A stretch of DNA of 64,000 nt from Lysobacterales bacterium (GTDB lineage: Bacteria > Pseudomonadota > Gammaproteobacteria > Xanthomonadales > Rhodanobacteraceae): positions 1-64,000 of the forward strand of contig JADKJL010000011.1 in NCBI GenBank assembly GCA_016721015.1. The letters run 5' to 3'. The position numbers were made by a program, and so were the translations under genes. This document shows, one piece after another, positions 25,035 to 33,457 of the stretch (its first letter is position 1; each line of letters opens with the position of its first letter). Below the pieces are notes generated by a model. It ran no database searches. It was not told the origin of the DNA and was given only the letters and a program-made list of their open reading frames with translations.

Positions 25035-26797
25035 GGTTGCAGCGGCCAAAACAGGGGGATCAGGTACATCGAGATCGCGCAGAAAATGGCGATCAACGGG
25101 ATGCCGACCTTCATGAAATCCATGAACCGATAGCCGCCGGCGTAATAGACCATGGTGTTGGTTGGGTAGCCGACCGGTGTCGCGAACGAAGTCGCTGCCG
25201 CGAATGCCACGGCCACGACAAACGGGCGTGGATCGGCACCGACCGTATGTGCCACGGTGACGGCAATGCCGACCATCAACACCACGGATGGATTGTGTCC
25301 CATCAATTCAGTCAGCAGGGCGGTCAGCAAATAGACCATGAGCAGGGCGGCCAGCGGCCCATGTTCTCCGACCAGACCCATGCTCGCCTGGACGAGCGTC
25401 TGCGACAGACCACTGTTCTCGATTGCAGTGCCGAGCGGAAGAATCGCCGCGAGCAGAACGATGATCTTCCAGTCGATGCCTTCATAGAGATCCTTGCGTC
25501 CGTAGCAACCGGCGATCGCCATGGCTACGGCACCCGCAATCGCCGCAACCGGAATCGGCAGCCAGTGCAGGCCGGAAACGGCAACCACGGAAATCATGAT
25601 GAGCACGGCAGCGACCGCGCGCTTGGATGTGCGTCGCGTGTCTTCACGCTCGCTCAAGACAACAAACTGCTCGTCGCTGCGCAAGGCTGTGGCACCCGCC
25701 TCGCTGACCAGCAGCAGAAGCACGTCACCCGCGGTCAGGCGCACATCCTTGAGCTTGTCGCGAAGGATGCGTCCGCGCTGGTGGATGGCCAGGGCGATGG
25801 CATCGTGGTTGCGATTGAAGTCGAGTTCATCCAGTGAGCTGCCTTCAATGGCGGTCGCCGGTTTGACCATGACCTCGACAAGGATGCGGGCGCTGCTCTT
25901 GTCGGTACCGAAGCGACTTTCGGGGTCTATTTCCAAAACAGCACGCTTTCTGAAATTTTCAATCTTGTCCCAATCACCACGTACCAGCAGTACGTCGTCG
26001 ACTTCCAGAACTTGCGAACGGGGAGACCACAGATGGCGATCGCCACGCAGCAGTTCGAGCGGGTAGATGCTGTACTTGTCACCGAGTTTGGCATCGGCAA
26101 TGGTCTGCCCGACCAGAGGCGAATCAGCCGTCACCTTGAGTTCGGTGACGTACTTGCCGATGTCGGTTTCGGCCGTGATCGTCGGCGAAATTTCCTTGGG
26201 CAACAACCAGCGTCCCACCAGCATCAGATAGGTGATGCCGACCACCGCGAGCAGCGCGCCCAAACGGGTGAATTCGAACACGCCAAAACCGGCGATGCCG
26301 TGTTGCTGGGCAAGGCTGTCGGCGAGCAGGTTCGATGAGGTGCCGATCAGGGTGCAGACGCCGCCCATCTGTGCGGCATACGCCATCGGCAGCAGTACGC
26401 GGGCGGGGGAGGTGCCGGTATTGGCGCAGACCCGAAGCGCCAGCGGCAGGAAAGTTGCAACCAGGGCGATGTTTTTGACGAACGCGCCCATCGGCGCGAT
26501 GGCCAGCATCAGGGCCAGAGTCAGCAGCCACGGTTTGCGGATTCGCGAGAGCATCCGACCCAGTGGCTCCAGTGCGCCGGAGCGCTCGATGCCAAGACTC
26601 AAGGCGAACATCGCGGCAACCGTGATCGTCGCCTCATTGCTGAAGCCGGCGAGAGCCTGGGCCGGCGAGACCAGTTGCAAAACCACCAGCAACACCAGCA
26701 CGATCAGGGCAACCAGATCGATGCGGACTCTCTCACTGGCGAACAGGACGACCGCGCCGACCACGATCACCAGCGTCATCCATTGGGGCAAGGTCAT
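25031..26797 (-). CDS. SLC13-family permease with two TrkA-C (RCK_C) domains
   Basis: 588 residues, starting MTLPQWMTLVIVVGAVVLFA. About five to six N-terminal membrane helices (including AGFSNEATITVAAMFALSLG and NIALVATFLPLALRVCANTG), then two cytoplasmic RCK_C domains (about 205-285, ending VLLVRGDWDKIENF; and about 300-375), then a second membrane half (PVGYPTNTMVYYAGGYRF near the end). This is the layout of the DASS/SLC13 anion transporters that carry sulfate or dicarboxylates. Encoded between the Mo subunit and Fe-S subunit genes with ATGA overlaps on both sides. Export of the oxidation product or import of the substrate is a reasonable inference. Confidence 0.85.
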   Translation of the reverse strand: MTLPQWMTLVIVVGAVVLFASERVRIDLVALIVLVLLVVLQLVSPAQALAGFSNEATITVAAMFALSLGIERSGALEPLGRMLSRIRKPWLLTLALMLAIAPMGAFVKNIALVATFLPLALRVCANTGTSPARVLLPMAYAAQMGGVCTLIGTSSNLLADSLAQQHGIAGFGVFEFTRLGALLAVVGITYLMLVGRWLLPKEISPTITAETDIGKYVTELKVTADSPLVGQTIADAKLGDKYSIYPLELLRGDRHLWSPRSQVLEVDDVLLVRGDWDKIENFRKRAVLEIDPESRFGTDKSSARILVEVMVKPATAIEGSSLDELDFNRNHDAIALAIHQRGRILRDKLKDVRLTAGDVLLLLVSEAGATALRSDEQFVVLSEREDTRRTSKRAVAAVLIMISVVAVSGLHWLPIPVAAIAGAVAMAIAGCYGRKDLYEGIDWKIIVLLAAILPLGTAIENSGLSQTLVQASMGLVGEHGPLAALLMVYLLTALLTELMGHNPSVVLMVGIAVTVAHTVGADPRPFVVAVAFAAATSFATPVGYPTNTMVYYAGGYRFMDFMKVGIPLIAIFCAISMYLIPLFWPLQP

Positions 26798-29730
26798 TGG
26801 CTGGCTCTCATGTCGCTCATTTCGATGCGATGACCATCTTGTTGCGGCAATGGATCACGCTCGATGCGCACGCGCAGATCAAACCAGGCGGCCTGGCCGG
26901 TGACCGGATCAGCATTGGCGTAACCGGGTGAATTTCGATGCGCGGGCAACAGCTCGTTGATCAGATGATTGAGCAGGAATCCATCCTGATATTCCGGTGC
27001 ATCGGCATCGAGTTTCCAGGCACCCTTGTGCTTGCCGATCGCATTCCAGGTCCACAGGGTTCCGGGTGCGGTTGCCGAATGGAATTTCGCCTGCACCCGA
27101 ATGCGAGCGAGCGGTGACGCAAGCCAGATCCAGTCACCGTCACCGACGCCGTTCGCCGCGGCGGTCTGTGGATTCAGATACAGATAATTGCGGGCCGTGA
27201 TCTGGCGCAGCCAGGCATTCTGCGAACCCCAGCTGTGATACATGAACATCGGTCGCTGGGTGATGGCGGAAAGCGGGTAGTCGTCTCGCCGCACATCGTC
27301 TGCGGCGGATGCTTGCGCCACTCCTTCGTACCAGAATGGAATCGGATCGAAATAGCGCTCGACTCGCCCACGCTCATTCTCCGGCGGCTGTTGCGCGCCA
27401 TGCCCCTGTGCGGCCAGACGAAAACGTTGCAGGGTTTCGCAATAGAGCTGCATGACGATGGCATCGGTCGAGCTGACAAAGCCGAGCGATTTGGCCCACG
27501 AAAGATAATCGCGGTTGGCCATCTTGTAATAGCGCCCGGCTTCGGGAACCCTCGCCTCCCAGACGCAGCCGTGGTCGATATAGCGCTTGAGCTGTTCCGG
27601 ATTTGGCTCGCCGAAACCGGATTTCGATCCGTCCGCACCGCGCCAGCCAGCGAGCAAGCCAACTCCGGGCGCGCGCTCGTGTTCGACCATGTATTGGGCA
27701 AAACCGCCGGGATATTTCGCTGTGCCATCCTCGTTGAGCAAACCTGGCAAGCCGATTCGTGTGCCGAGGTCAATCAGCACATCCTGAAACGGTCGCACGT
27801 TGCGATCGGGCTTGACGACCGGCTGACGGATCGCATCGGCGGCGCAATCGGCATCCGAGATCGGGCGGTCGAGCATGCTGATGCAGTCGTGGCGCTCAAG
27901 GTAAGTCGTATCGGGCAACACCAGATCGGCGAACGCGACCGTCTCGGACAGATAGGCATCCGAATAGATGATGTGCGGGATTCGGTATTCGCCGGTTGTC
28001 GTGTCGCGATCGCGGAGCATCTGCCGCGTCTCGCTGGTATTCATCGACGAATTCCAGCCCATGTTGGCCATGAACATGAACAAGGTGTCGATCCGATACG
28101 GATCGCCGGCCCAGGCATTGCGGATCACCGATTGCATGATGCCGTGCGCGGCCAGCGGATGCTGCCACGAATAAGCCTTGTCGAGCCGTCGCGGCTGGCC
28201 ATCGGCATCGACCAGCAGATCCGCGGGCGACTGCACGTAGCCGAGCGGGCCGCCGTCGAGCGTGCCGTCGTCCTTGCGTGATTTGCCCGGGCGATTCGGT
28301 GGTGGCGCCGGTTTCGGATACGGCGGTTGGTAGCGGAAACTTCCCGGCGTGTCGATCGCGCCCAGCAACATTTGCAGGACGTGCAAGGTGCGACAGGTAT
28401 GAAAACCATTGGCATGCGCCGAGATGCCGCGCATCGCGTGCATCGCGACCGGCCGGCCGACCATGGTTGCGTGCTCGCGCCCGTGCGTATCGGTCCATGC
28501 TTGATCGAGCGTGATCGCCTGATCGAATGCCGTTTCCGCCAGCTCGCGCGCCAGTCGCTGGATAGTGTCGACCGCGACGCCACAGCGTTCGCTGACAGCT
28601 TCCGGCGCGTATTCGTCGGAAAGGAATCGCTGGGCGATCAACTGGAATGAAGGAATCGCCTTGCGCCCATCCGCCAATCGATATTCACCCACCACCAGCG
28701 GTGAAATATCGATGGCATCTGCGCGAGATAGCACAAACCCCTCACCGTCATCCCGGCGCAGGCCGGACTGCGCAGGCAGGATGCCGGAGCGAACATTCGC
28801 TGGGCGAATGGCCCCAAGGGCAAGCTGCGGAGGCGGCGCGTCATCCAGTGCCTCGGCTTTCAGGTTCAAGGGACGAGTCGCACACAGCGCATGCCCCTCC
28901 GCGTCGCGCGCAATCAACCCATCATCCGCCGCGCCCGGGTCGCGAATCACCAGATGATGGGCATTCGTGTAACGCACCAGATAGTCAAGATCGATGCGGT
29001 CGTTGCGCAGCAATTCGTGGATGAAGGCACCGGCGAGCAGGCCATCGGTGCCGGGATTGATCGGCACCCATTCATCCGCAATCGCGCCATAGCCGGTTCG
29101 CACCGGATTGATCGCGACGATCTTCGCGCCGCGCGCTTTCAATTTTCCAAGGCCGAGCTTGATCGGATTGGAATCGTGATCCTCGGCGACACCCCAGAGC
29201 ATCAGGTATTTGGTCAGATCCCAATCCGGTTCGCCGAACTCCCAGAAACTGCCGCCGAACGTGTACATGCCGGCCGCGGCCATGTTGACCGAACAGAAAC
29301 CGCCATGCGCGGCGTAATTGATCGTGCCGAACTGCTGCGCCCACCAGCCGGTCAGCGCCTGCGACTGATCGCGACCGGTAAAGAACGCCAGCTCATCGGG
29401 GTTGCGCTGGCGGACGTCGCCCAGCCACTTGGCCGCGAGTTCGAGTGCCTCGTCCCATTCGATTTCACGGAACTCGCCGGCGCCGCGCTCGCCGATGCGC
29501 AACAGCGGCTTCGACAGGCGCGCTGGCGAATAGTGCTGCTTGATCCCGGACGAACCCTTGGCACAAATCACGCCGCGATTGACCGGATGCTTAGGATTGC
29601 CGTCGATATAGCGCACGCGGCCATCCTTCAGGTGCACGCGGATGCCACAGCGACACGCACACATGTAGCACGTGGTTGTCTTGACCTCGTCTGCGGTTGG
29701 CTTGTTCAGGGCGAGTGAGGCGTGGGCCAT
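26794..29730 (-). CDS. soeA: Molybdopterin oxidoreductase, SoeA-like catalytic subunit
   Basis: 978 residues. There is no Tat signal, so it is cytoplasmic. The N-terminal Fe-S site is TTTCYMCACRCGIRVHLKDG followed by NRGVICAKGSSG (CxxCxxxC then C). FTGRDQSQALTGWWAQQFGT and RPVAMHAMRGISAHANGFHT belong to the MopB fold, and the C-terminal molydopterin dinucleotide domain includes YHSWGSQNAWLRQITARNYL. The CYMCACRCGI signature and the company of a DmsB- and DmsC-type pair fit SoeA sulfite dehydrogenase best; tetrathionate, polysulfide or other CISM enzymes are alternatives. About residues 311-328 (ILPAQSGLRRDDG) come from a repeat. First gene of the operon, divergent from a WYL regulator. Confidence 0.78.
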   Translation of the reverse strand: MAHASLALNKPTADEVKTTTCYMCACRCGIRVHLKDGRVRYIDGNPKHPVNRGVICAKGSSGIKQHYSPARLSKPLLRIGERGAGEFREIEWDEALELAAKWLGDVRQRNPDELAFFTGRDQSQALTGWWAQQFGTINYAAHGGFCSVNMAAAGMYTFGGSFWEFGEPDWDLTKYLMLWGVAEDHDSNPIKLGLGKLKARGAKIVAINPVRTGYGAIADEWVPINPGTDGLLAGAFIHELLRNDRIDLDYLVRYTNAHHLVIRDPGAADDGLIARDAEGHALCATRPLNLKAEALDDAPPPQLALGAIRPANVRSGILPAQSGLRRDDGEGFVLSRADAIDISPLVVGEYRLADGRKAIPSFQLIAQRFLSDEYAPEAVSERCGVAVDTIQRLARELAETAFDQAITLDQAWTDTHGREHATMVGRPVAMHAMRGISAHANGFHTCRTLHVLQMLLGAIDTPGSFRYQPPYPKPAPPPNRPGKSRKDDGTLDGGPLGYVQSPADLLVDADGQPRRLDKAYSWQHPLAAHGIMQSVIRNAWAGDPYRIDTLFMFMANMGWNSSMNTSETRQMLRDRDTTTGEYRIPHIIYSDAYLSETVAFADLVLPDTTYLERHDCISMLDRPISDADCAADAIRQPVVKPDRNVRPFQDVLIDLGTRIGLPGLLNEDGTAKYPGGFAQYMVEHERAPGVGLLAGWRGADGSKSGFGEPNPEQLKRYIDHGCVWEARVPEAGRYYKMANRDYLSWAKSLGFVSSTDAIVMQLYCETLQRFRLAAQGHGAQQPPENERGRVERYFDPIPFWYEGVAQASAADDVRRDDYPLSAITQRPMFMYHSWGSQNAWLRQITARNYLYLNPQTAAANGVGDGDWIWLASPLARIRVQAKFHSATAPGTLWTWNAIGKHKGAWKLDADAPEYQDGFLLNHLINELLPAHRNSPGYANADPVTGQAAWFDLRVRIERDPLPQQDGHRIEMSDMRASQ
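28748..28792. repeat. REP-like repeat inserted in frame in soeA
   Basis: GTCATCCCGGCGCAGGCCGG and the following GATGCCGGAG match the dispersed 'CATCCCGGCnnnnGCCGGGATG' family (compare 48732-48815, 42840-42865, 57450-57475). It encodes an 18-residue low-complexity linker in the Mo subunit. Confidence 0.65.
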
Positions 29731-30111
29731 GACCCGACGGTGCGTTGTTCAGGAACCGCTGATGGTAATGGTTAAATCCGCGGGCAGGGGCGATGCCCGC
29801 AAATCCCAGCAATCCGGTCGGCGCAAATCGTTGTTTCGCCTCGAATCCGCACGCCAACCGGACTCCCGGCGGAGAGTCACCTGGGAGCTTCTGAAGGTGA
29901 TCGAGGCCTCAATCGCCGCTCGTTATGGGAGAGGCATTCATGCCCGGTGCTCATGGCGGGATGGGCGAAAAGCATCGCGGCTGAAGCCGGCTCCTACGAT
30001 GGAGCGTCGATGCGGACATTCTGCCCATTGCCCATTGCCCATTGCCGGCACGCGGCGCAAACCCACATATGCGAAACTCGCCATCCGTCTGGCCAGTCGG
30101 CATTCCGTGTC
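29731..30111. other. Divergent intergenic region with REP and short tandem repeat
   Basis: 381 bp between soeA (minus) and the WYL gene (plus), expected to hold both promoters. It contains a REP hairpin at 29971-29998 (GCATCGCGGCTGAAGCCGGC TCCTAC) and three copies of the 7-mer CCCATTG at about 30023-30044. No clear sigma-70 boxes were picked out. Confidence 0.6.
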
Positions 30112-31092
30112 ATGGATCGCTACGAACGCACCCTGCTTCTCCACCGGATGCTCAAGTCCGCACGTTATCCGGTCACGCTCAAGCGCGTGCAGGAAGAGTT
30201 GCAGTGTTCGCGGGCAACGATGTATCGCGACATCGCCTTCCTGCGCGATGCGCTGGGCGCACCGATCGAGAGTGATTCCGAAAATGGAACGATCCACTAT
30301 GCCAACGATGAGGCGGATCGCTTCGAATTGCCCGGCCTGTGGCTGTCGAGCGAGGAGCTCGCCGCCTTGCTCGCCCTCAATGAACTGCTCGATCGCTCCG
30401 ATCCCGGCGTTCTCGCCGGTGCGCTGGCACCGTTCCGTGCACGCATCGAAACCCTGCTTTCGGATCATGCCAGCGGACGCGCGTTGCCGGTCGAGCGCAT
30501 TCGAGTCATCGCCAGCGGTGCGCGCAAGCTTGATCAGGTTGTGTTCCGCAGTGTGTCGAGTGCCCTGCTCAGTCGCAAACGATTGACCTTTGAATACCGA
30601 GCGCGCACGACCAACGCGCCGACCACGCGCGATGTCTCGCCACAACGCCTGGCCCACTATCGCGACAACTGGTATCTCGATGCCTGGGATCATGGCCGCG
30701 AGGCGCTGCGCAGTTTCGCACTGGATCGCATGCGCAATCCCAAGGTCGGCGAGCATGAATCGCTGGATTGCGATCTTGAAGAACTCAACGCACATCTGGC
30801 CTCGAGCTACGGCATCTTTTCGGGCGCGCCGAAGGCCACCGCCGTGATCCGTTTTTCCGAGCATGCGGCGCGCTGGGTTGCCGATGAGCACTGGCATTCG
30901 CAACAGGAAGGCCATTGGCTGCCCGACGGTCGCTATGAGTTGAAGGTGCCCTACAGCAACTCCCGCGAACTGCTGATGGATGTGCTCAAGTACGGTCCGG
31001 ATGCCGAAGTCGTCTCGCCGGTTTCGTTGCGCGAGGAGATGCGCATCCTGCTGCAGCTTGCGATCGGCAGCTACCAGGGCGCAACCCCATGA
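30112..31092 (+). CDS. HTH + WYL domain transcriptional regulator
   Basis: 326 residues from MDRYERTLLLHRMLKSARYP. An N-terminal winged HTH (about 1-60; TLKRVQEELQCSRATMYRDI) is followed by the PafC/WYL region: LTFEYRART near 165-175 and LAHYRDNWYLDAWDHGREAL (about 190-210), which carries the family's WYL-like core as WYLDAWD. These regulators sense ligands or nucleic acids through the WYL domain. The next gene (patatin) starts inside its stop codon (ATGA), and soeA is divergent, so it may control either neighbour. Earlier ATGs read through repeat sequence. Confidence 0.88.
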   Translation: MDRYERTLLLHRMLKSARYPVTLKRVQEELQCSRATMYRDIAFLRDALGAPIESDSENGTIHYANDEADRFELPGLWLSSEELAALLALNELLDRSDPGVLAGALAPFRARIETLLSDHASGRALPVERIRVIASGARKLDQVVFRSVSSALLSRKRLTFEYRARTTNAPTTRDVSPQRLAHYRDNWYLDAWDHGREALRSFALDRMRNPKVGEHESLDCDLEELNAHLASSYGIFSGAPKATAVIRFSEHAARWVADEHWHSQQEGHWLPDGRYELKVPYSNSRELLMDVLKYGPDAEVVSPVSLREEMRILLQLAIGSYQGATP

Positions 31093-32075
31093 CCACTGAA
31101 TCCACTCCCTTCTCCGGTGGCGAATCCAAGCCGAAAATCCCGATTTCGCTCGTGCTCGGTTCGGGTGGCGCGCGCGGCTACGCGCATATCGGCGTGATCG
31201 AGGAACTGATCGCGCAGGGCTTTGATATCCGTTCCATTGCCGGCAGCTCGATGGGTGCCCTGGTCGGTGGCGTCTACGCGGCTGGAAAGCTCGATACCTA
31301 TCGCGACTGGGTTTTGCCGATGGAGCGTTTCGATGTCCTCAAGCTGCTCGACATCACGATCAGCGGCGGTGGCTTCATCAAGGGAAATCGCATCATCAAT
31401 GCCGTGCGCGAGCAGGTTGGCGATATCGATATCGAGGATCTTCCAATCAGCTACACCGCGGTTGCGGTCGATCTCGATGCGCATCGCGAAGTCTGGTTTT
31501 CCCGGGGCTCGTTGTTCGACGCAATCCGTGCATCGATTGCGATCCCGACGATTTTCCGGCCGCATCGCTATCAGGGGCGTCTGCTCGTCGATGGCGGCCT
31601 GCTCAATCCGCTGCCGGTTTCGCCGACGTTGCGCGATTTCACGGCGGCAACGATCGCCGTCGACGTGAACGGAGCACAGGAACCGCTGGATGGGATCCAC
31701 GCGGGGCCGGCTGGATCGGGTGACGATGTACACGGCGGCCTGGCCGAAACAGACGCCGAAAGCGATCCTGAAGCCAGATCCGGCAACGCGATTGGTCGCG
31801 CTCTCAGCTCTTGGTGGAACAGCGAGAAACCGGGCGAGGAAATACCCGAGCCGAGCATTCTGGAGTTGTTTTCGCGGACCCTCGACACCGTTCAGGAAAC
31901 CATCACGCGGCTCAAGCTTGCCGCTCAGCCACCCGATCTTCTGATCACGATTCCGCGCAATGTCTGCACCTTTTATGATTTCCACCGCGCGGAAAGCGTG
32001 ATTGAATGGGGGCGCAAGCGCACACGCGAAGCCCTGGCACGCTGGACGCCGCCGAGCAGGTCGCCAGGCGGTTAG
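31089..32075 (+). CDS. Patatin-like phospholipase (RssA-like)
   Basis: 328 residues. The oxyanion loop is LGSGGARGYAHIG (24-34), the nucleophile elbow AGSSMGALVGG has Ser54, and the Asp dyad is LLVDGGLLNPLPV (D168). No signal peptide. An insertion-like acidic stretch (about 200-250) separates the core from the C-terminus. Such enzymes hydrolyse acyl esters of phospholipids. Translationally coupled to the WYL regulator. The MITE copy 2 lies 66 bp downstream. Confidence 0.9.
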   Translation: MTTESTPFSGGESKPKIPISLVLGSGGARGYAHIGVIEELIAQGFDIRSIAGSSMGALVGGVYAAGKLDTYRDWVLPMERFDVLKLLDITISGGGFIKGNRIINAVREQVGDIDIEDLPISYTAVAVDLDAHREVWFSRGSLFDAIRASIAIPTIFRPHRYQGRLLVDGGLLNPLPVSPTLRDFTAATIAVDVNGAQEPLDGIHAGPAGSGDDVHGGLAETDAESDPEARSGNAIGRALSSWWNSEKPGEEIPEPSILELFSRTLDTVQETITRLKLAAQPPDLLITIPRNVCTFYDFHRAESVIEWGRKRTREALARWTPPSRSPGG

Positions 32076-32141
32076 CCCGATGGCTTTGGTATTCGCGCAG
32101 CGACGACCGGCACCGGGAACGAGTCGGCACCGAGCGGGTCT

Positions 32142-32309
32142 CTAGCAGCCTGTCGGACTTTTCTCGGCAGGGCTGCGAATCCGTCTGAACGGTCCATATT
32201 TCCGCCGGTTTTTGACCCATAGCACCACTATGGGCCTGCAAACCGGCGAAAGTCTGGCCTCGCCCAGCCAAATTCTCGCCTCAACCGGTAAAGTCAGACA
32301 GGCGGCTAG
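32142..32309. mobile_element. MITE-like element, copy 2
   Basis: 168 bp with ends CTAGCAGCCTGTCGGACTT and, as reverse complement at the right, CTAGCCGCCTGTCTGACTT. The interior is clearly homologous to copy 1 (GGGCTGCGAATCCGTCTGAA, then GACCCATAGCACCACTATGG) and lacks a segment of about 27 bp present there. No coding capacity. Confidence 0.85.
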
Positions 32310-32399
32310 CTGCGGAATCCGCCATCATCCGCGAGCCAGCGATTGTGCTTGCCCGATGGGATCGATCAATCAACCCTTCACAAACGAGAGTGTCCCCTG

Positions 32400-32858
32400 A
32401 TGAATATTCGAAGCTTCCTGACGGCTGGCGTGCTGCTGCTGTCGCTTTCCGGTTTCGCCCAGGCCGCCGAAAAGTCGGCCGCCTTGTACCGGCTTGATCT
32501 GGTCATCTCGCGCAATGGCGAGCTGATCGGCAAGCCGGCGATCGTGGTCGAAGCTGGCGCGCAGGCGGAGGTCAGCGTGGATGACGCGAAGAAACCCGCG
32601 GACGCATTTCGCATCCTCGTTACCGCAAGTCCGGTTGATGGCACGGTCGGCGACAAGGAGTCGCTCAAGATCGACCTGGGTTTCTTCGACAAGGCCGACG
32701 GCAAGTGGGTCGAACGCGCCGCCCATTCGGTCACCACCGTCCTCGGTGAGCCGCTGAGTCTTGCGTTCCCGTCGAAGCCAGGCGAAACGGCAGAGAAGAA
32801 CTATGATCTGGTCGTGCTGACGAGTCATGGAAAACCAGGCGCGCCAGCGGCGAAGTAA
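32400..32858 (+). CDS. Small secreted protein of unknown function
   Basis: 152 residues. MNIRSFLTAGVLLLSLSGFA with AQA is a Sec signal peptide cleaved before AEKSAALYRL. The mature part reads like a single beta-sandwich (LDLVISRNGELIGKPAIVVE; AGAQAEVSVDD) with a conserved-looking aspartate/lysine pattern. No family recognised with certainty; similar short secreted 'pilin-like inhibitor' folds exist in xanthomonads. Stands alone after the MITE, 80 bp before fdsG. Confidence 0.8.
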   Translation: MNIRSFLTAGVLLLSLSGFAQAAEKSAALYRLDLVISRNGELIGKPAIVVEAGAQAEVSVDDAKKPADAFRILVTASPVDGTVGDKESLKIDLGFFDKADGKWVERAAHSVTTVLGEPLSLAFPSKPGETAEKNYDLVVLTSHGKPGAPAAK

Positions 32859-32938
32859 GCGAACACGGCTGGCCCGGTCACGCTCGGCAACCGGGGCAAT
32901 GTCAATTTGGCGGCCAATCGGCAGCCGGCGGGGATTTC

Positions 32939-33457
32939 ATGACCAAGCGCGTGGCCAGTCAAAGTGCATCGAATGCCGGATCTGATGTCGATCCGGCCAT
33001 GCTGGCTTCGATCGGAAAGGTGATCGGAGGTTTTGCGGCGCGGCCGGACAATCTTTTGCCGATCCTGCATGGCATCCAGGATGCGCTCGGTTTTGTGCCG
33101 CCGGCCTCGGTGCCAATGCTTGCCGGGGCACTCAATCTCAGTCGTGCCGAAGTCCATGGTGTGATCAGCTTCTACCATCACTTTCGCAGCGTGGTGCCGG
33201 GTCGGCATGTGCTCAAGTTGTGTCGCGCCGAGGCCTGCCAGGCGATCGGCGCACGGGCGATCGAGGCGCACGTCCGCTCGCGGCTCGGTATCGGCTTCAA
33301 CGAGACCACGACAGATGGACTGTTCACCCTCGAGCCGGTCTATTGCCTCGGCAACTGTGCGTGCGCACCCTCGGCGATGCTCGATGACCAGGTGCATGGC
33401 CGACTCTCCGTCGAAGCCATTGATCGCCTGATCGATGGCTGTGGAGAGCGGCCATGA
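32939..33457 (+). CDS. fdsG: NAD-dependent formate dehydrogenase gamma subunit (NuoE-like)
   Basis: 172 residues. It has a thioredoxin-like 2Fe-2S fold of the NuoE/HoxE type: ARPDNLLPILHGIQDALGFV at the front, HGVISFYHHF, and four cluster cysteines in LCRAEACQAIGA and later YCLGNCACAPSAMLD. It passes electrons from the Mo subunit towards FdsB and NAD. ATGA overlap with fdsB. Confidence 0.92.
   Translation: MTKRVASQSASNAGSDVDPAMLASIGKVIGGFAARPDNLLPILHGIQDALGFVPPASVPMLAGALNLSRAEVHGVISFYHHFRSVVPGRHVLKLCRAEACQAIGARAIEAHVRSRLGIGFNETTTDGLFTLEPVYCLGNCACAPSAMLDDQVHGRLSVEAIDRLIDGCGERP

Noticed and set aside
30023..30044. CCCATTG triple repeat as a CRISPR or phase-variation tract
   Set aside because: Only three 7-bp units without spacers, in a non-coding position; a minor slippage repeat at most.
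31089..32075. CBASS-type defence operon around the patatin
   Set aside because: No nucleotidyltransferase, ubiquitin-like or HORMA/TRIP13 gene is nearby; the partner is a WYL regulator only.
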